Positions 25,719 to 37,686 of a stretch of DNA of 64,000 bases are shown here, one piece after another (position 1 is the stretch's first letter; the number at the start of each line of letters is the position of its first letter). The notes below the pieces were generated by a model, which saw only the letters and a list, made by a program, of their open reading frames with translations, searched no databases and was not told the origin of the DNA. The translations under genes were made by a program, and so were the position numbers. The stretch comes from Acanthochlamys bracteata (taxonomy: Eukaryota > Streptophyta > Magnoliopsida > Pandanales > Velloziaceae), in assembly GCA_019914995.1 (NCBI GenBank), contig CM034127.1, positions 7,626,001-7,690,000 of the forward strand. Direction: 5' to 3'.

Positions 25719-25990
25719 CACTACTGTGAAAAACAAGATTACAGTGGTCCGTTTGTGTAGGTGCCACATAAAGGGGCCTTTATTTGCAAGAATCAGTGAC
25801 CGGGTTCTACGAACTATTATTTAAAGTGGCTGATGTTACAAATTAGGAGTCTGAGTAACTTCAACATAAAGTGGTCGTTTACTTTTATACCAACTACTAT
25901 TTCAAGTGGCTCATGTTGCAAATAAGGGTCTGAGATTGCTAATTATTGTATGAAGTAATCTGACTTTGCAATCGAGAATTCATATTGTGG
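25719..25990. mobile_element. CACTA-type transposon terminus, truncated
   Basis: Starts CACTACTGTGAAAAACAAG and is followed by spaced 'aaagtggc / gtggtcg' sub-repeats (about 25711, 25817, 25871, 25905), the usual layout of CACTA subterminal arrays. No matching opposite end was found downstream, so this looks like a solitary or truncated terminus of a family different from the CACTA ends at 41385 and 61650. Confidence 0.55.
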
Positions 25991-27421
25991 GAACTTCAAG
26001 GCATGTTTGAGATTCATTTATAAATATTTATTTCATCTTCGTTTTTCAAAATTTTTTTTGTAGTGCTCTAAAATTTTTTTAAATATTGTAAAAATATTAG
26101 TAAACTGTATATCAAAGATATATATATATATATATATTTATAATTTTTATTATTTATTAAATTAAAAAATTATTTCTTCCTAATTTTGTAAAATTTGTTT
26201 AAATAATTTCAAATGACCCGGTGATGATGTGATTGCACTATCTATACATATTTCCCTCTCATTTATGTATGTTTCAGTTTTTCGAAGTCTACTTCCTCCT
26301 ATACTTTGGATTTAGAATACTTCACTTGTTTAAATTAACACCGACTCCACTTTTACTTATAATTTCTTATTTTCAAAAATCAAAATAGAGTTATAAACAT
26401 TACAAAATACCTTCTTACTGTTTGCCAATAATTTTTTAAAAAATAATTTTTTAATTTTTCAGTTCACATTTTTTTAATAAATCTTTTACAACTTAGTAAA
26501 ATCTTAATATTACTTATTTTTATTTTTTTTAAATAAAAAATTATAGCTTATTTTTGAAATAAAATAAAAATATTTTTAATTTTTAAAAGTACTCTTAAAT
26601 GCTCCCTCACTGTATTCTCTCGCCTGGTCACAAATTAAGTACGTGGTTCAATAAAAAACATATCATAAATCAATCAGAATCAATCTAATTAGTGCCTTTC
26701 ATCTCCTAACGAATCGTTCACTTAGTATGCTTCTCACCTAAAGCACTAAATTTTGTTGTCTAGCATAAGTTTATAACTCCTGGAATAACAAGGGAGGCTA
26801 AGAAAGCTCATCCTTGCCAGATCTCGGGGTCAGGTTTTCTTTGCTGCACATTTTCTTGGACATGCTTGTCTTATGTGTAACTAATCGTCTAGCAGTAGAA
26901 TTGGAAAGTTTGATATGGCGTTACTTTTGGAATTGGAATGTGCTGTCAAAGTTTATACCCTCGATTGCTTTCAGTCGTGCAAGGTCGAGTGAATCGTGAG
27001 GTCAGTGAGCTACTAGTTTTACAAAAATACTAGATCACACAAGGCGCATGCAAAGAGCTTCACTTCGGTGTTGAGGATTCCCACTCATGCTCCTATTGTG
27101 AATCAGTGCATTCAAAGAGACGCAAGATTGATGATAACATTATTTGATTCCATTACGAGAGACTCAAACTCCAAGCTTAGTGCACGATTTGGATCTCCAG
27201 AAAAGTTTCCATTTAGTGCAATAAATTTGTTCCAAGTACTTTTACATGAAAGACCAAGAAGAAGAAACCATTCCATTTTCACATCATATAAATCTAATCT
27301 CTTTCTTCGATATTAAGAACTTAATGAACCCTTCCTAAAACCAACAATAGGATCCATTTTTAAATAGTAAAACGAGAATTTCCTATGACGCATGTGAAGA
27401 GATTAACCGATCGACTAGTAC
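25991..27421. other. Intergenic DNA and 3' flank of the transporter gene
   Basis: An AT-rich repeat-like block lies at about 26380-26605, ending 'ttaaatgctccctc'. Positions 26750-27320 are less AT-rich with short open frames on the plus strand, but I recognise no protein family. The part nearest 27421 is likely the 3' UTR of the minus-strand transporter. Confidence 0.45.
26109..26136. repeat. (TA)n microsatellite
   Basis: About ten consecutive TA units interrupting AT-rich intergenic sequence. Confidence 0.8.
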
Positions 27422-30400
27422 CTAAGATGTGAGCTCCACCTGCTTGACACCACCATTTGAAGCCTTGCCGTTCTCCAGATCGACGCCGTTTATGAACCGC
27501 TTCCAGAACCAGTGCTGTTTCCAGACCCTTTCTGTCATCTCCTCAATGGGTATATTTTTTGTCTCCGGCAAGAGGAAAAGTGTGAAAAGCGACATAACGA
27601 ACACCCAGGCTGAGAAGAAGATAAAGATTCCAAACTTCAGTCCACAGAGCATGGAGAGGAATGCCTGCCCAATGACAAATGTGAAGAGCATGTTGACGAA
27701 CACCGTCACGCTCTGTCCTGCCGACCTTGTCTCCAGTGGGAAAGTTTCACTTGGTATCAGCCACCCCATTGGTCCCCAAGACCATGCAAACGAAGAGACA
27801 AACACACAGACCATAATCACTACAAGGATGGCGTACCCCTTGCTGAGATTGCTTGAATGATCAGTCACCTTGATCCCAAGAATGATAGCGATCACTACCT
27901 GAGAGAGAAACATCTGCACACCTGCCTCGAGGAGAAGAAACCTTCGACCCCATTTGTCAACCATAAATACGGAGACGAGTGTTGAAAGGACATTGACAGC
28001 GCCTGTGATCACTGCAGAGTAGAGGGAGGCATCGCTCTCGAATCCTAGTGTGTTGAAGAGGACGGGAGCATAGAACATGATTGCGTTAATGCCCGTGAAC
28101 TGCTGGAAGACTTGGAGCAAAATGGCAATAACGAGCGGAGGACGGTTTTGGCGGGCAAGGAGGTTACGGAATGGGTGCTTCACCTGCTGAGCAGCGTGGC
28201 TGGCCTCCAGGATTTCTTGGAACTCAAGCTCGATGTTGTCAGTGCCACGGATACGCTTGAGAACCCTGCGGCCTTCGTCAAGTTGTCCGCGCTCAATGAG
28301 GCTGTTGGGAGTGTCGGTGACAATGAGCGCCCCAAGCGTGATGAGACCAGCAGGGATGCCAGCAAGGCCAAGGGACAGACGCCATCCCCATCCGTTGATC
28401 CTGCAGTAAATTAAAACTGAGTTATATATCATCAGTAATCAAAAACATTCGTTATTGTTTTGTGTTGTGGTATTGTATAATGCAGAACGCGATCAAACGA
28501 TAAGAGAAAAGAAGGTATTCGGTTGATGCATTACTTGGAGGTGCCATAGTTGATGAGATTGGCAAGGAGGATGCCAATGGTGATCATGAGCTGGAACAGA
28601 ATGTTGAGCCCTCCACGGTACTGTGTAGGTGCGATCTCAGAAAGGAACAAAGGCACAGCCTGCACAGATATATGATTGACCCAATCACGCATGCTGTTTC
28701 GGAACAAACTATGTGGCATTGAAAACCAAAAGACTGGTGAAAAGCGTAAACTTGAAGGTGTTCAATGTTACTTTAGTTACCGTGTGTTTACTACTGCATA
28801 CAGCGCATCACGTATATGATATAATATTATCAGAATCAATTAACTTGAGCAAAAAGAACTTAGTTCCAAAACTTCCTCTAAAACTAATCCGTATGCGCTT
28901 TGCGCATGGTTGAGAACCTACTAAATAATAGTTTAAGTTAAAAACTAGTAGTGCGAACAAAACAATGACACCTTGCTTTGACTAACAGTTTCTTAATTTG
29001 AAACTATCAGCTTATAACGAATGGACCACCATGGCCTTGTCACCAGTGAACAATATGAAACACGCAGCCTTGTTTTCAATAAGAACGTAATATAAAGTAC
29101 TACTTTGCCTACATCCCTAGTATTAAAGATACAAAAGACAACCTTTCAGTTTACTCAAAGACTAACAAGAAAAATCAATCAAAGTGAAAACGAATATTCA
29201 ACCTGCCACATGGTAGTAGTCAAGCGCATAATATTGCTTAAGTCAATGTTACATGTATTATTAGTCTTCATGGTGATGCATACAAACAGACACGGAACAT
29301 AATATTTCTGGACTGGAATTTTATTTATTTTTTGAATTTAGAACTAGTAGAAAGCTACGAGAGCCAAAGTCTACGCTAGTTTGTCTGCTTCTCTTTTCTA
29401 CAATATTAACAAAATTGAAATGAAACAATATCTTCCAAAACAATCAAATATTTAACGGTTCTTATTTAATGTTTTAGGGACTTTTCTCCATCTCTTGTGA
29501 GATTCTGATTCCTAACCACTAATATTCTAAGGATTTCGTGTTCTCCAACTCCACAACAGCGACAACATTGCCAGGTACGCAAAGTTTTTTCTTAAATGAA
29601 TAAAAGTAGTGAACCAAACACATCAAAAACGACGCGATAACCACAATACCAGCCAATGTTGACTAATTTACTTTAAAAAAACGACTTTGAATGTTTTAAA
29701 GGATAACATATAAAAAAAAAAGCTACGAGTGTTTTCAAACTTGTCTATCTTCACGAAGTACTAGCACTGGAGTAAGTAAATTCTTATAGCTAGTAAGAAA
29801 TAACCATTCAATGTACCTGATTGGCAAATCCAACACCGCAACCAAGAAGAATACGGCCGATGATAAGCATGGCGAGATTATGTGCGGCAGCATTGAAGAT
29901 GACCCCAGTGATGAAGAAGATACCAGCTATGAGCATAGTACGTTTCCGCCCAAGGTTGCGGGTGGTGTATGAGGCGAAGAACGTAGCAATCAAAGCGGCA
30001 AGGTACAAGGACGAAGTGAATAGCTGCAGTCCTTGGTTGTCGTACTTGCAGTAATTGCTGTCCAGACCTGGCTCGTGCTTCCGTCGGTAAACCACCGGAA
30101 AGAATTTCTCAAGGAAAGAATCCATTGATGTCACACCACCTGCATGCACGAGTTTAAATTTTAAATTGATATGTTAATTTATTCCAAATAGAAATATATC
30201 AAAATTACATCATCTTTGATGATCGCTTATAACACTAGGTGACTATGATCCTCTTTTATAAAAAAAAAAGAAAGAACGGTACCCTCTATGCGTTGGTTCT
30301 TTTAATCTCAAACATCAAAGGTTCTTTTAGTCTCAAACATCAAAGAACCACCCATCTAATTAATAAAACCTAGCCTCCTATTATTTAGAATCTAATCATC

Positions 30401-31094
30401 TCCAAGCACATTAAGAATTTGTAGATCAATTTGAATGACAATATAGGTAGTAGCGTTTTTTTTTCTCTTGATCTGTTTTACGCTTACGTTTTTAGAGAGA
30501 AAGCACCAGATCCAATTATTATGTCATATGTAAATGATGTTGTACCCTCAGAGCATTTGGACTACTGGCAAAAAGGAACCTCTTCATTACCTCTGAATCA
30601 TCTAGAAGAAAAAGAATCAAACTCTTCTTAGCTCGAATTTTTTTGGTATTGTTAATTGACCAATCTTTCTTTTGCGCTAGTATTCGAATGACACAGAGGC
30701 ATATAATAAATTTAAAATTAAAAGAAAAAGTAAAAATCAGAGCCAAAAAGTCTTTCTTTTAATCTAACTCTCAATCCAAAACAGATCTCTAGATACGATA
30801 GTACAATGATTTTGAACAGTTTCGATTAGTCCTCTTCATATTAATCAAGGTAACACAAAGAACATTAATCGAACATATAAAATCAAACAAGAATCAATTA
30901 CTACTACTGCTGCTACTCTGTTTTCCTAATGTTTGATCTGAAACAAACAAATAATTACCTGAAATTCCAACATCGTACCCAAACATGAGCCCTCCTGTGG
31001 CCGCCATGATGCACGACACCATAACGATCGGCGTCATTCGTGCCTCGAACTTCTTTGCAGAGCCTGCCGGCGCTGAAAAACCTCCTGCCGGCAT
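27422..31094 (-). CDS. STP13: Hexose/H+ symporter, STP13-type (4 exons, 520 aa)
   Basis: Exons in coding order: 31094-30959, 30139-29817, 28659-28535, 28400-27422; all GT-AG with agreeing phases. This is a major-facilitator sugar porter of normal length with 12 predicted membrane spans. Visible motifs: [14 protein letters not shown] in helix 1 (Asp41 matches the proton-binding Asp of STP10), 'RNLGRKR' loop, '[14 protein letters not shown]', 'PLFLSEIAP', '[14 protein letters not shown]' (sugar-binding Gln residues near 294-295), '[11 protein letters not shown]', '[17 protein letters not shown]' and '[13 protein letters not shown]'. Cys76 and Cys447 correspond to the lid disulfide known in plant STPs. 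From the family, it imports monosaccharides across the plasma membrane with protons. The sequence is closest to STP13 as I recall it, but the short C-terminal tail (ending [10 protein letters not shown]) and several substitutions mean a related STP is possible. The ATG at 31092-31094 is the first in frame. Confidence 0.93.
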
Positions 31095-31300
31095 CTTCAC
31101 TGTTTATGTGGATACCTCCTTCTTTATCCAATCCAATCCAAAAAGAAAGGAGCACGAGAAGAAGATGAAGAGATCTTTAGAAAGAGAGAGAGGAGCACGA
31201 GAAGATGATCACAGGAAACAAATAAGCACTCGTGAGGTTGTTTATATAGAGATTTCAGAGACGGGAGAATATAAGAGAGTTTTGTACACGTCAGAGGCTA

Positions 31301-31310
31301 TATTTATATA
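31301..31310 (-). promoter_or_regulatory. TATA box of the sugar transporter gene
   Basis: TATATAAATA on the minus strand, about 207 bp upstream of the ATG. A CT-rich leader lies between them (minus-strand 'tctctctctttctaaagatc' region near 31170-31200), a typical plant promoter and leader layout. Confidence 0.6.
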
Positions 31311-34300
31311 ATAAAATAAAGATTTTCTGGATAACTACTCTCTGTTGGTAACATCCAGTAAATGAGTAATAATTTTGGGATGTGGATTAACCTTGTTCTC
31401 GGTCAACAGATCATATCTCATTCTCATCCTTCCTAAAAATTAATTAAGATACACCTGTGGTTCTTATGGCAAAATTTTCCAAGGAGTATGATACAAATTA
31501 ATTTCTTTTTTGTGCAATTTTAGAAAGAAAGAAAATTGTCTTCCCTGCCTTGTTACGGAACGGAGTCAAGGAAGCTGCGCCCGATTCGGTCTCCACTCCT
31601 CTGTTGCCAGTTCACATTGTTGACTGTTTTCACTGACAATTTTGATTTTTCTTTTCTAATAATACAAAATTTTAAAAACAATAAACTCATACTATACCAT
31701 ATTACGTATCTACATGCGTCTAACAAAGCTGCTGGTTTCTCACTGACGATCATAATTCATAAACATAAGCTAAGTGCCATTTCAGTTTTCGAAAGAGCAG
31801 TAGACTTTGGTGTCGACATTGTCTAGAATTTCTAAATTGAAATCGAAATTCATGTGAATGAACGCAACGTTTGAATTTTGGATTCGTTAATGTGTCGAAT
31901 TTGTATTCTAATAATTCCACGGATGAGATGGTTTGACCGGAGTTGTTATTCACCGGGTGGTTCATGCGATGGTTACTACCATGTTCGGTGATGGAAATGA
32001 ATCCTGTGATTGACGAATACAGCAACGTTGCACAATGGTTTCTGACTTTTGCGGCGGCGGACGTTGCAAACGTACGTGTAGTTAAGGTTTCTGAGTTTGC
32101 TTTCAGCCATTCATCATGGTGGGTATTGCATTTGTTGAGCATGTCTTAGTAAAAATCAGTAGAACAGTTAAGGCTACCGTGTACTCACTAGAATCGTCTA
32201 AAGGCATGTTCCAATTATCAAAGAATTTCACTTTTTTGTTATAAGAATTTTGTGTTTGAAAATTTAGATATTTTTAATTATTATTTAGAACTTTATTTTT
32301 ATTTCTAAATTAAATTCTAATTTTAGTAAATTTTATTAAAATTTATTTTATTTATTTTAATTATAACTTTGAACCTTAATTTTATAAAACTCTATTTTTA
32401 ATTAAATTTATTTTTCCGAAGTTACATGATTGAAGTGTGTCATAAACAGTACTTTCGAATTCAACTTTAAGAAAATATTTGTGAGTGATTTAGAAAAAAA
32501 CTTTTTAAAATGAAAGAATTTTTAAATTTATAAAAAATAAATTCTAATTTTTTATCTAAAAATAAAATAATAATAAAATTTTATTATTTATAATTTTTCA
32601 GTGTCTTTAAATTAAATAAATCTATAAATATTTTGAAAAATATATTAAAAAATGATAAATAAAATATTTTAAAAGTTATATGTAATGCCAAATATCACCT
32701 ACTTTGATTTGCATTACTAAGTAATTTACTAAGTAATTTATTAGTAAAGCCAAATCCATATTTTAATAAAACTGTTTTGCTAACAAACCAGTATGCTGCT
32801 GTTTTCTTTGATAAAATTAGAAATTCAAAATTTCAATAAATCAATGGATTCAGGCCTAGTTAAAATTATAGGAGTAACAAGAAACTCATATATAAATGAA
32901 ACCATAAAAGAGATTCAAGATGGGATGTTCTTATAGATATGTTCTTCAGATACTCCATATTCTTCACATCCAAATTATTTTAGATTTATTTATTTAAGCA
33001 TATTTGTTTATTAATATGTTTTGGTTTCCTTCTCTTTCTAATCTTCAACTCTTTTATCCTTTTAAGCCAAGGATTTTTTTGCTTCTATTCAAGTGATTTA
33101 AAAAAAAGAAGAATTTCCTATCAAAAATTATTGTCTCAACGATTTTCTATGTTTAATTTTATAAATTTATAATTATAAAATTCATATTTATTTATTTATT
33201 TATTAGAAATTTTATATTTAAGAAACTAACTTTTAAGCAAATAATACGGACTAAAAGTGTGGTTCTTTGTGTGATTCGAGATCTATAGACTCTGTTTTCA
33301 CAGCGATATAACAGGAACCATCTGCGTTGCTTTTTCGGCCTTACTAATTTTCCTCATCGCTGAGAATATGTTCATTAAAAAAATGGGTTCTAACTATACT
33401 AACCTAAAAAAAAATTTAAAAGAATGCAGAATATACAACAACGTATGCAGGAGTAAATATAGATGGATGCAATGAGAGCCTTCTTATAAAATTTTCTCTT
33501 TTAAAGTTTAACAGCCTCCTTAATTTCGACTTTGGCACATGGTTGGTTGGTTATTATGGTCTTCTTGTTGAGGTAATTACCATCTGGAAAATCATCTTTC
33601 ATGGGCTTGTCCCTTGTTCGAACGTTTGAATTAATTTGTGTTATGGTCGAAGCACTAGGTTTTTTTTTGTGCTTTTTTGCGTAGTGGGGCGATCCCAGAA
33701 GCAAGTCTTCATATTTACGGAAGTCTCGTAAAGAAGAAGGAATAGTAACGGATTTTGTTTGGGATAAAGACCATCACGCATTAATACTATGAGGACGATC
33801 GTCATGCATTAATACTATATGACGATTTATAAATATTTATAAAAAATATATTTTTAAATAAAAATATTTAAAAATACTTAGAAATAAATTTCAATTTTTT
33901 ATTTTAATAAATAATAAAATTATATATGTATATAATTTAACATATTGTAAAAAATATTTTTAAAAAAATATAAAGCACTTATTTGAAATGATAAATGCTT
34001 CAAATATCAGCGAAACAGTACTTCTATTTTTAAAAATCAGTACATCCGTCAGATATTAATAGGAAGTAAATTTATACTTTAATATAAAAAATTTTATACC
34101 AAAAGATGATGCATAAAATACAAGTTGATACTAACATTTCCTAAGCAAATTATACAAATAGTCCCACTTTTAGTTTAGAAAAGCAAGCACAAAAACAAAT
34201 AATGAATAAAAATCTATACAAAAACATAGAAAGCACAAAGTTTTATTAAATCAAGAACCAAAAAGAACATATATTGGCATGAGGTGTCAAAGACATGCAG

Positions 34301-34511
34301 AGGAACCACCGTCTTTTCTAGTTTCCTACCCATTGTATTAACATTTTTAAGTACCCAATCATAGGAAGGAAAACTAAAAACTAAATACATATCCAAGAAT
34401 AGAGAACTAGCAAGCTTTTATTAGTTATACATCCTATATGTTAAAAAGTAGTCAAAACTAATAAATCAACTAAAGTGTTATCACTAAAGCATTTGCAACC
34501 ACAATTATAAT
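31311..34511. other. Intergenic DNA upstream of the transporter, no confident gene
   Basis: Mostly AT-rich with repeat-like blocks at about 32230-32690 and 33830-33970. A minus-strand open frame from about 33770 to 33501 reads coding-like ('SLRDFRKYEDLLLGSPHYAK', then 'KKHKKKPSASTITQ', ending 'VEIKEAVKL'); I do not recognise it and find no flanking exons. It may be a gene fragment or chance. Nothing else is supported. Confidence 0.4.
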
Positions 34512-35582
34512 CATAGTTATCATAGTTATCAAACTCGGACGACCCGAATCGATCCGAAAATCGTTAATCTGAATGCTAAATCAATCCAAATTTGTAAAAA
34601 AATCAGATATGCAAATGACCGCCGTTGATCCGAATTAACCCTCTTTGATCCGGCTTGACTCAGGCGACTCGTCCGTCCGAGCCAATCCGGAATGATACAA
34701 TTTTTTTTTAAAACTCAACCTAGCCTAATCGAGTTCGAGAGTTCAGTGATGTTTCTGACAAATTCCTCATCGCAGCAACAACATCAACCACCACTAACAA
34801 CCGGTGTGCTTCTGAAAACATTTTCACCACAAATTTAATCCAACATTCTCAAATTCGAAATCAGTACCGAATCAAATTAATCGAGAGCTAACATATTAAT
34901 TAGAAGAAAAAGCACAAAATGTTACCGGATTCAACGAAGAAAGGCCGAATCATGTTAACAACTCTGGTCGCTGTGACATAGGAAGAGGAAGATCTTTATG
35001 CAGCGATTGAACGTTGGTGACAACAAACCGATTGACACCACATCTCGACGGCCGCTGTTTCGATTGTTTTGAAATCTGAAAGCAACTTATTGCTTTAAAT
35101 TTTTTATGTTGTAGAGTTTGAAAATTGGAATTAGAATTATGGATCACTGGATTAGTTGTTACGGAGAACTAGAGCCCGAGACAGAGCCTGCAGTGAAGAA
35201 CGAACCAAAGAACGCAAAAGCACTGAGTCCATACGCGAGCTTTTTTTGGATAGGAAAGAAGGACATTGCCAGGAGCCAAGGTGGAGGAGAAGCAATCTTC
35301 TTTGTTCCTTCGGATTCCAAGCAAAAGCAAACAAAATCTAGAGAAAGAACGAAATAAGAAGAATAAAAACAAGTGCTTCTGGGAAGCATTGAATGAAGCA
35401 TTAATGAGCATTGAATGAAGCACGACCATTGAATAAGAAACATTAAATGATGCATGAATAAGCAGAAACACGTTATTTACCATTTAGGTCAACTATAATT
35501 ATAATTAGTGGATAGAAATTATAAAATCTGTTGATCCGGATAAATTTTTAGAATGACATCTGATTTGATTCTACAAACTATG
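34512..35582. mobile_element. Possible hAT-like element carrying a gene-like ORF, 1071 bp
   Basis: The left end is CATAGTTATCATAGTTATCA and the reverse complement of the right end is CATAGTTTGTAGAATC. Flanking octamers are ATTATAAT (34504-34511) and ATTACAAA (35583-35590), 6 of 8 matching. The left subterminal part is rich in 'gatccga / cgacccg' words like those in the better-supported element at 60324-61078. Within it, 35118-35357 (+) encodes a 79-residue frame with a coding-like stretch ('ALSPYASFFWIGKKDIARSQ') of unrecognised origin. Element borders are tentative. Confidence 0.45.
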
Positions 35583-36389
35583 ATTACAAATATTTGTTGG
35601 ACACCATTAAAGAAGCGTATAACATATGTTGGACTCATGTTTAATTCTTCTCGAAGCCAAAATCATACCTACTTCTCCTCAGCATTCCACAAAAGTTAAT
35701 CAGAGTATGCCTAGTAATCAAATTCAATCCGAGCATTGATCCGAAAAAATTATCAAATTATCAAATTATCAGTTTATCCGATGAGTCACTGGTTAATTAG
35801 ATTTTTGTCAAATATTATAATATATGCATTTTATATTATTATATTGTCTAAATTATTGAAATATCTAAAAGAAAATATCTTTTATGTGTACTTTGCAATA
35901 AATACTACATCGAATATTGAACAGGTTTTATAATTTTTATTTTCTTCATGATTGCTACACAAGCTGATCATAAGCTTCCTTCCATACTTCTTTCATCTTA
36001 GAAGGATGTCTTTTGTAGAAGGGTATCTGAATCATGAAGGAAAAGGAAGATATCTTTTGCAAAAGGATATATCTCAAAGATCTTATGAAAAATAAAAAAT
36101 TCACTAAGATATTCGTTGAGCCAAGATGCATAACATTGTGTGCAGCATATAGCATACATAATGAGTCATAAACAACACTCTTTGTCAGTAGCAACAAGCC
36201 AACAAGTGCTGCTCCAAGACCAGATTCTTGATTCCAGCAAAGTTCTAGGAATCTGCGGGTCATGCATAATCCACATTAGAAAATGTACGCTTGAAACTTG
36301 AAAGTACATGTAAACAGTGATTAGAAAGTCTATGCACACTACAAGAATTTCATTCATACACTTGAGAGAAGATAATTAGATAACAACTT
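35583..36389. other. Spacer before the copia element, no gene seen
   Basis: Short frames only. The minus strand of 35955-36357 has overlapping frames of about 100 and 63 residues without recognisable similarity. Confidence 0.4.
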
Positions 36390-36981
36390 TGTTAGATATT
36401 TCTGCAGGATCAATTTAAGAGAGGAGGGGTGAATTGAATTAGTCTATAAAAATTTTCGTTAAGTTTGTAATCCTACTGGCAGAGAGCTGACAGCCGGCTG
36501 TGTCAATGCTGTAATCTGCAGACAGAAAAGTTAGTGTGTTTACTGACAAAAGTGACAAAGAGTAGTGCTTAGGGTATTTAACGTGGTTCGGCAAAACCCT
36601 TTTGCCTACATCTACGGTCGCTCTATCACCAGAGTCAAAACTTCACTAGACCTTTAATAAGCTACAAATACACCTAGAACGAAGTGTTTCGCCAAGCACA
36701 CATACTCTACCGGGTTTCTTCGCCAAGACAACCCCTACCAGTCTTCTGGATACGCATGTCTCCCTGGCTGATTTGCTAGCACTATTACAAGGTCTAAAAA
36801 CTTACACCAAGCTCTACCTGAGCTTTCTTTACCGGTGCCTGCAGCACCATCTTTACACTGTAAGTGACAAGTTACAAAAAAAATAAACAAGTATTGAGTG
36901 CAAGATCTATCTCATGAATGTTGAGTGTTTAATCAGTGATTCAGATGAGATGATCGGAGAGATTGCTGAGAGATTTTTTCT
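36390..36981 (-). repeat. Left LTR (3' LTR of the minus-strand copia element)
   Basis: About 592 bp, roughly 93% identical by eye to the LTR at 40465-41055. Most differences are T here against C there, or A here against G there. The inner edge reads '...gagattttttc', where the other LTR ends '...gatttcttca', so the expected terminal CA is mutated. Confidence 0.92.
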
Positions 36982-37619
36982 GCTGTTTGGGTCTCTGTAA
37001 TCTGTTGTTTTTCTGTCGATGGGAACAGCTCTTCTTCTTCTTCTGATCCTGCATCTAGTTCTCGATTTCTTCTCGTGCCATTGTTAGACTCATTAAATAA
37101 TACATGCATAGATTTTTCAACAATCATGGTTCGTTTGTTAAAGATTCTATAAGCTTTTGATGTAGAAGAGTAACCGAGAAAAATACCTTCAACACTTTTT
37201 GCATCAAACTTTCCAAGATTATCTTTTCCGTTATTGAGGATAAAACATTTGCATCCAAAGGTTCTCAAGTAACCGATATTTGAGATTCTTCCCTTTAAAA
37301 GCTCATATGGAGTCTTTTTAACAATGGGGCAAATGAATGCACAGTTAATAATATGACATGCAGTATTAACGGCTTCTGCCCAAAAATATTTTGGTAGGTT
37401 CTGTTCTATGAGCATGGTTTGTGCCATTTCTACTAGCACTCTATTTTTCCTTTCTATTACACCATTTTGTTGGGGAGTTCTTGGAGCAGAGAAATTATGT
37501 GTTAAGCCATTCGAGTCACAGAATTCATCAAAATAAAAATTTTGAAATTCCTTGTCATGATCACTTCTAATAGCACAGATGATTAGATTTAATTCTTTTT
37601 GAATCTTTTGAAAAAACAT
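36933..37619 (-). CDS. Copia integrase core, open-frame fragment
   Basis: A 228-codon frame with retroviral-type integrase blocks: the second catalytic Asp in 'IRSDHDKEF' and the catalytic Glu in 'PQQNGVIERKNR', followed by 'LPKYFWAEAVNTACHIIN' and 'YLRTFGCKCF' typical of the copia integrase C-terminal part. The first catalytic Asp ('LLHIDLFGP') lies in the frame upstream (37687-38382), so one integrase is split by frame disruption near 37620-37690. The frame runs into the LTR; no RT follows. It is a remnant and probably not functional. Confidence 0.88.
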   Translation of the reverse strand: MFFQKIQKELNLIICAIRSDHDKEFQNFYFDEFCDSNGLTHNFSAPRTPQQNGVIERKNRVLVEMAQTMLIEQNLPKYFWAEAVNTACHIINCAFICPIVKKTPYELLKGRISNIGYLRTFGCKCFILNNGKDNLGKFDAKSVEGIFLGYSSTSKAYRIFNKRTMIVEKSMHVLFNESNNGTRRNRELDAGSEEEEELFPSTEKQQITETQTAEKISQQSLRSSHLNH

Positions 37620-37686
37620 ATGAATGTTTTCAGTGCATCATTCTTGTATGCTAAGAAGTAAACCCAACAGAAACGAGAATAATCAT

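Noticed and set aside
26814..27316. Plus-strand frames downstream of the transporter as a small gene
   Set aside because: Two short frames in different phases, no similarity and no start/splice context; likely transporter 3' flank.
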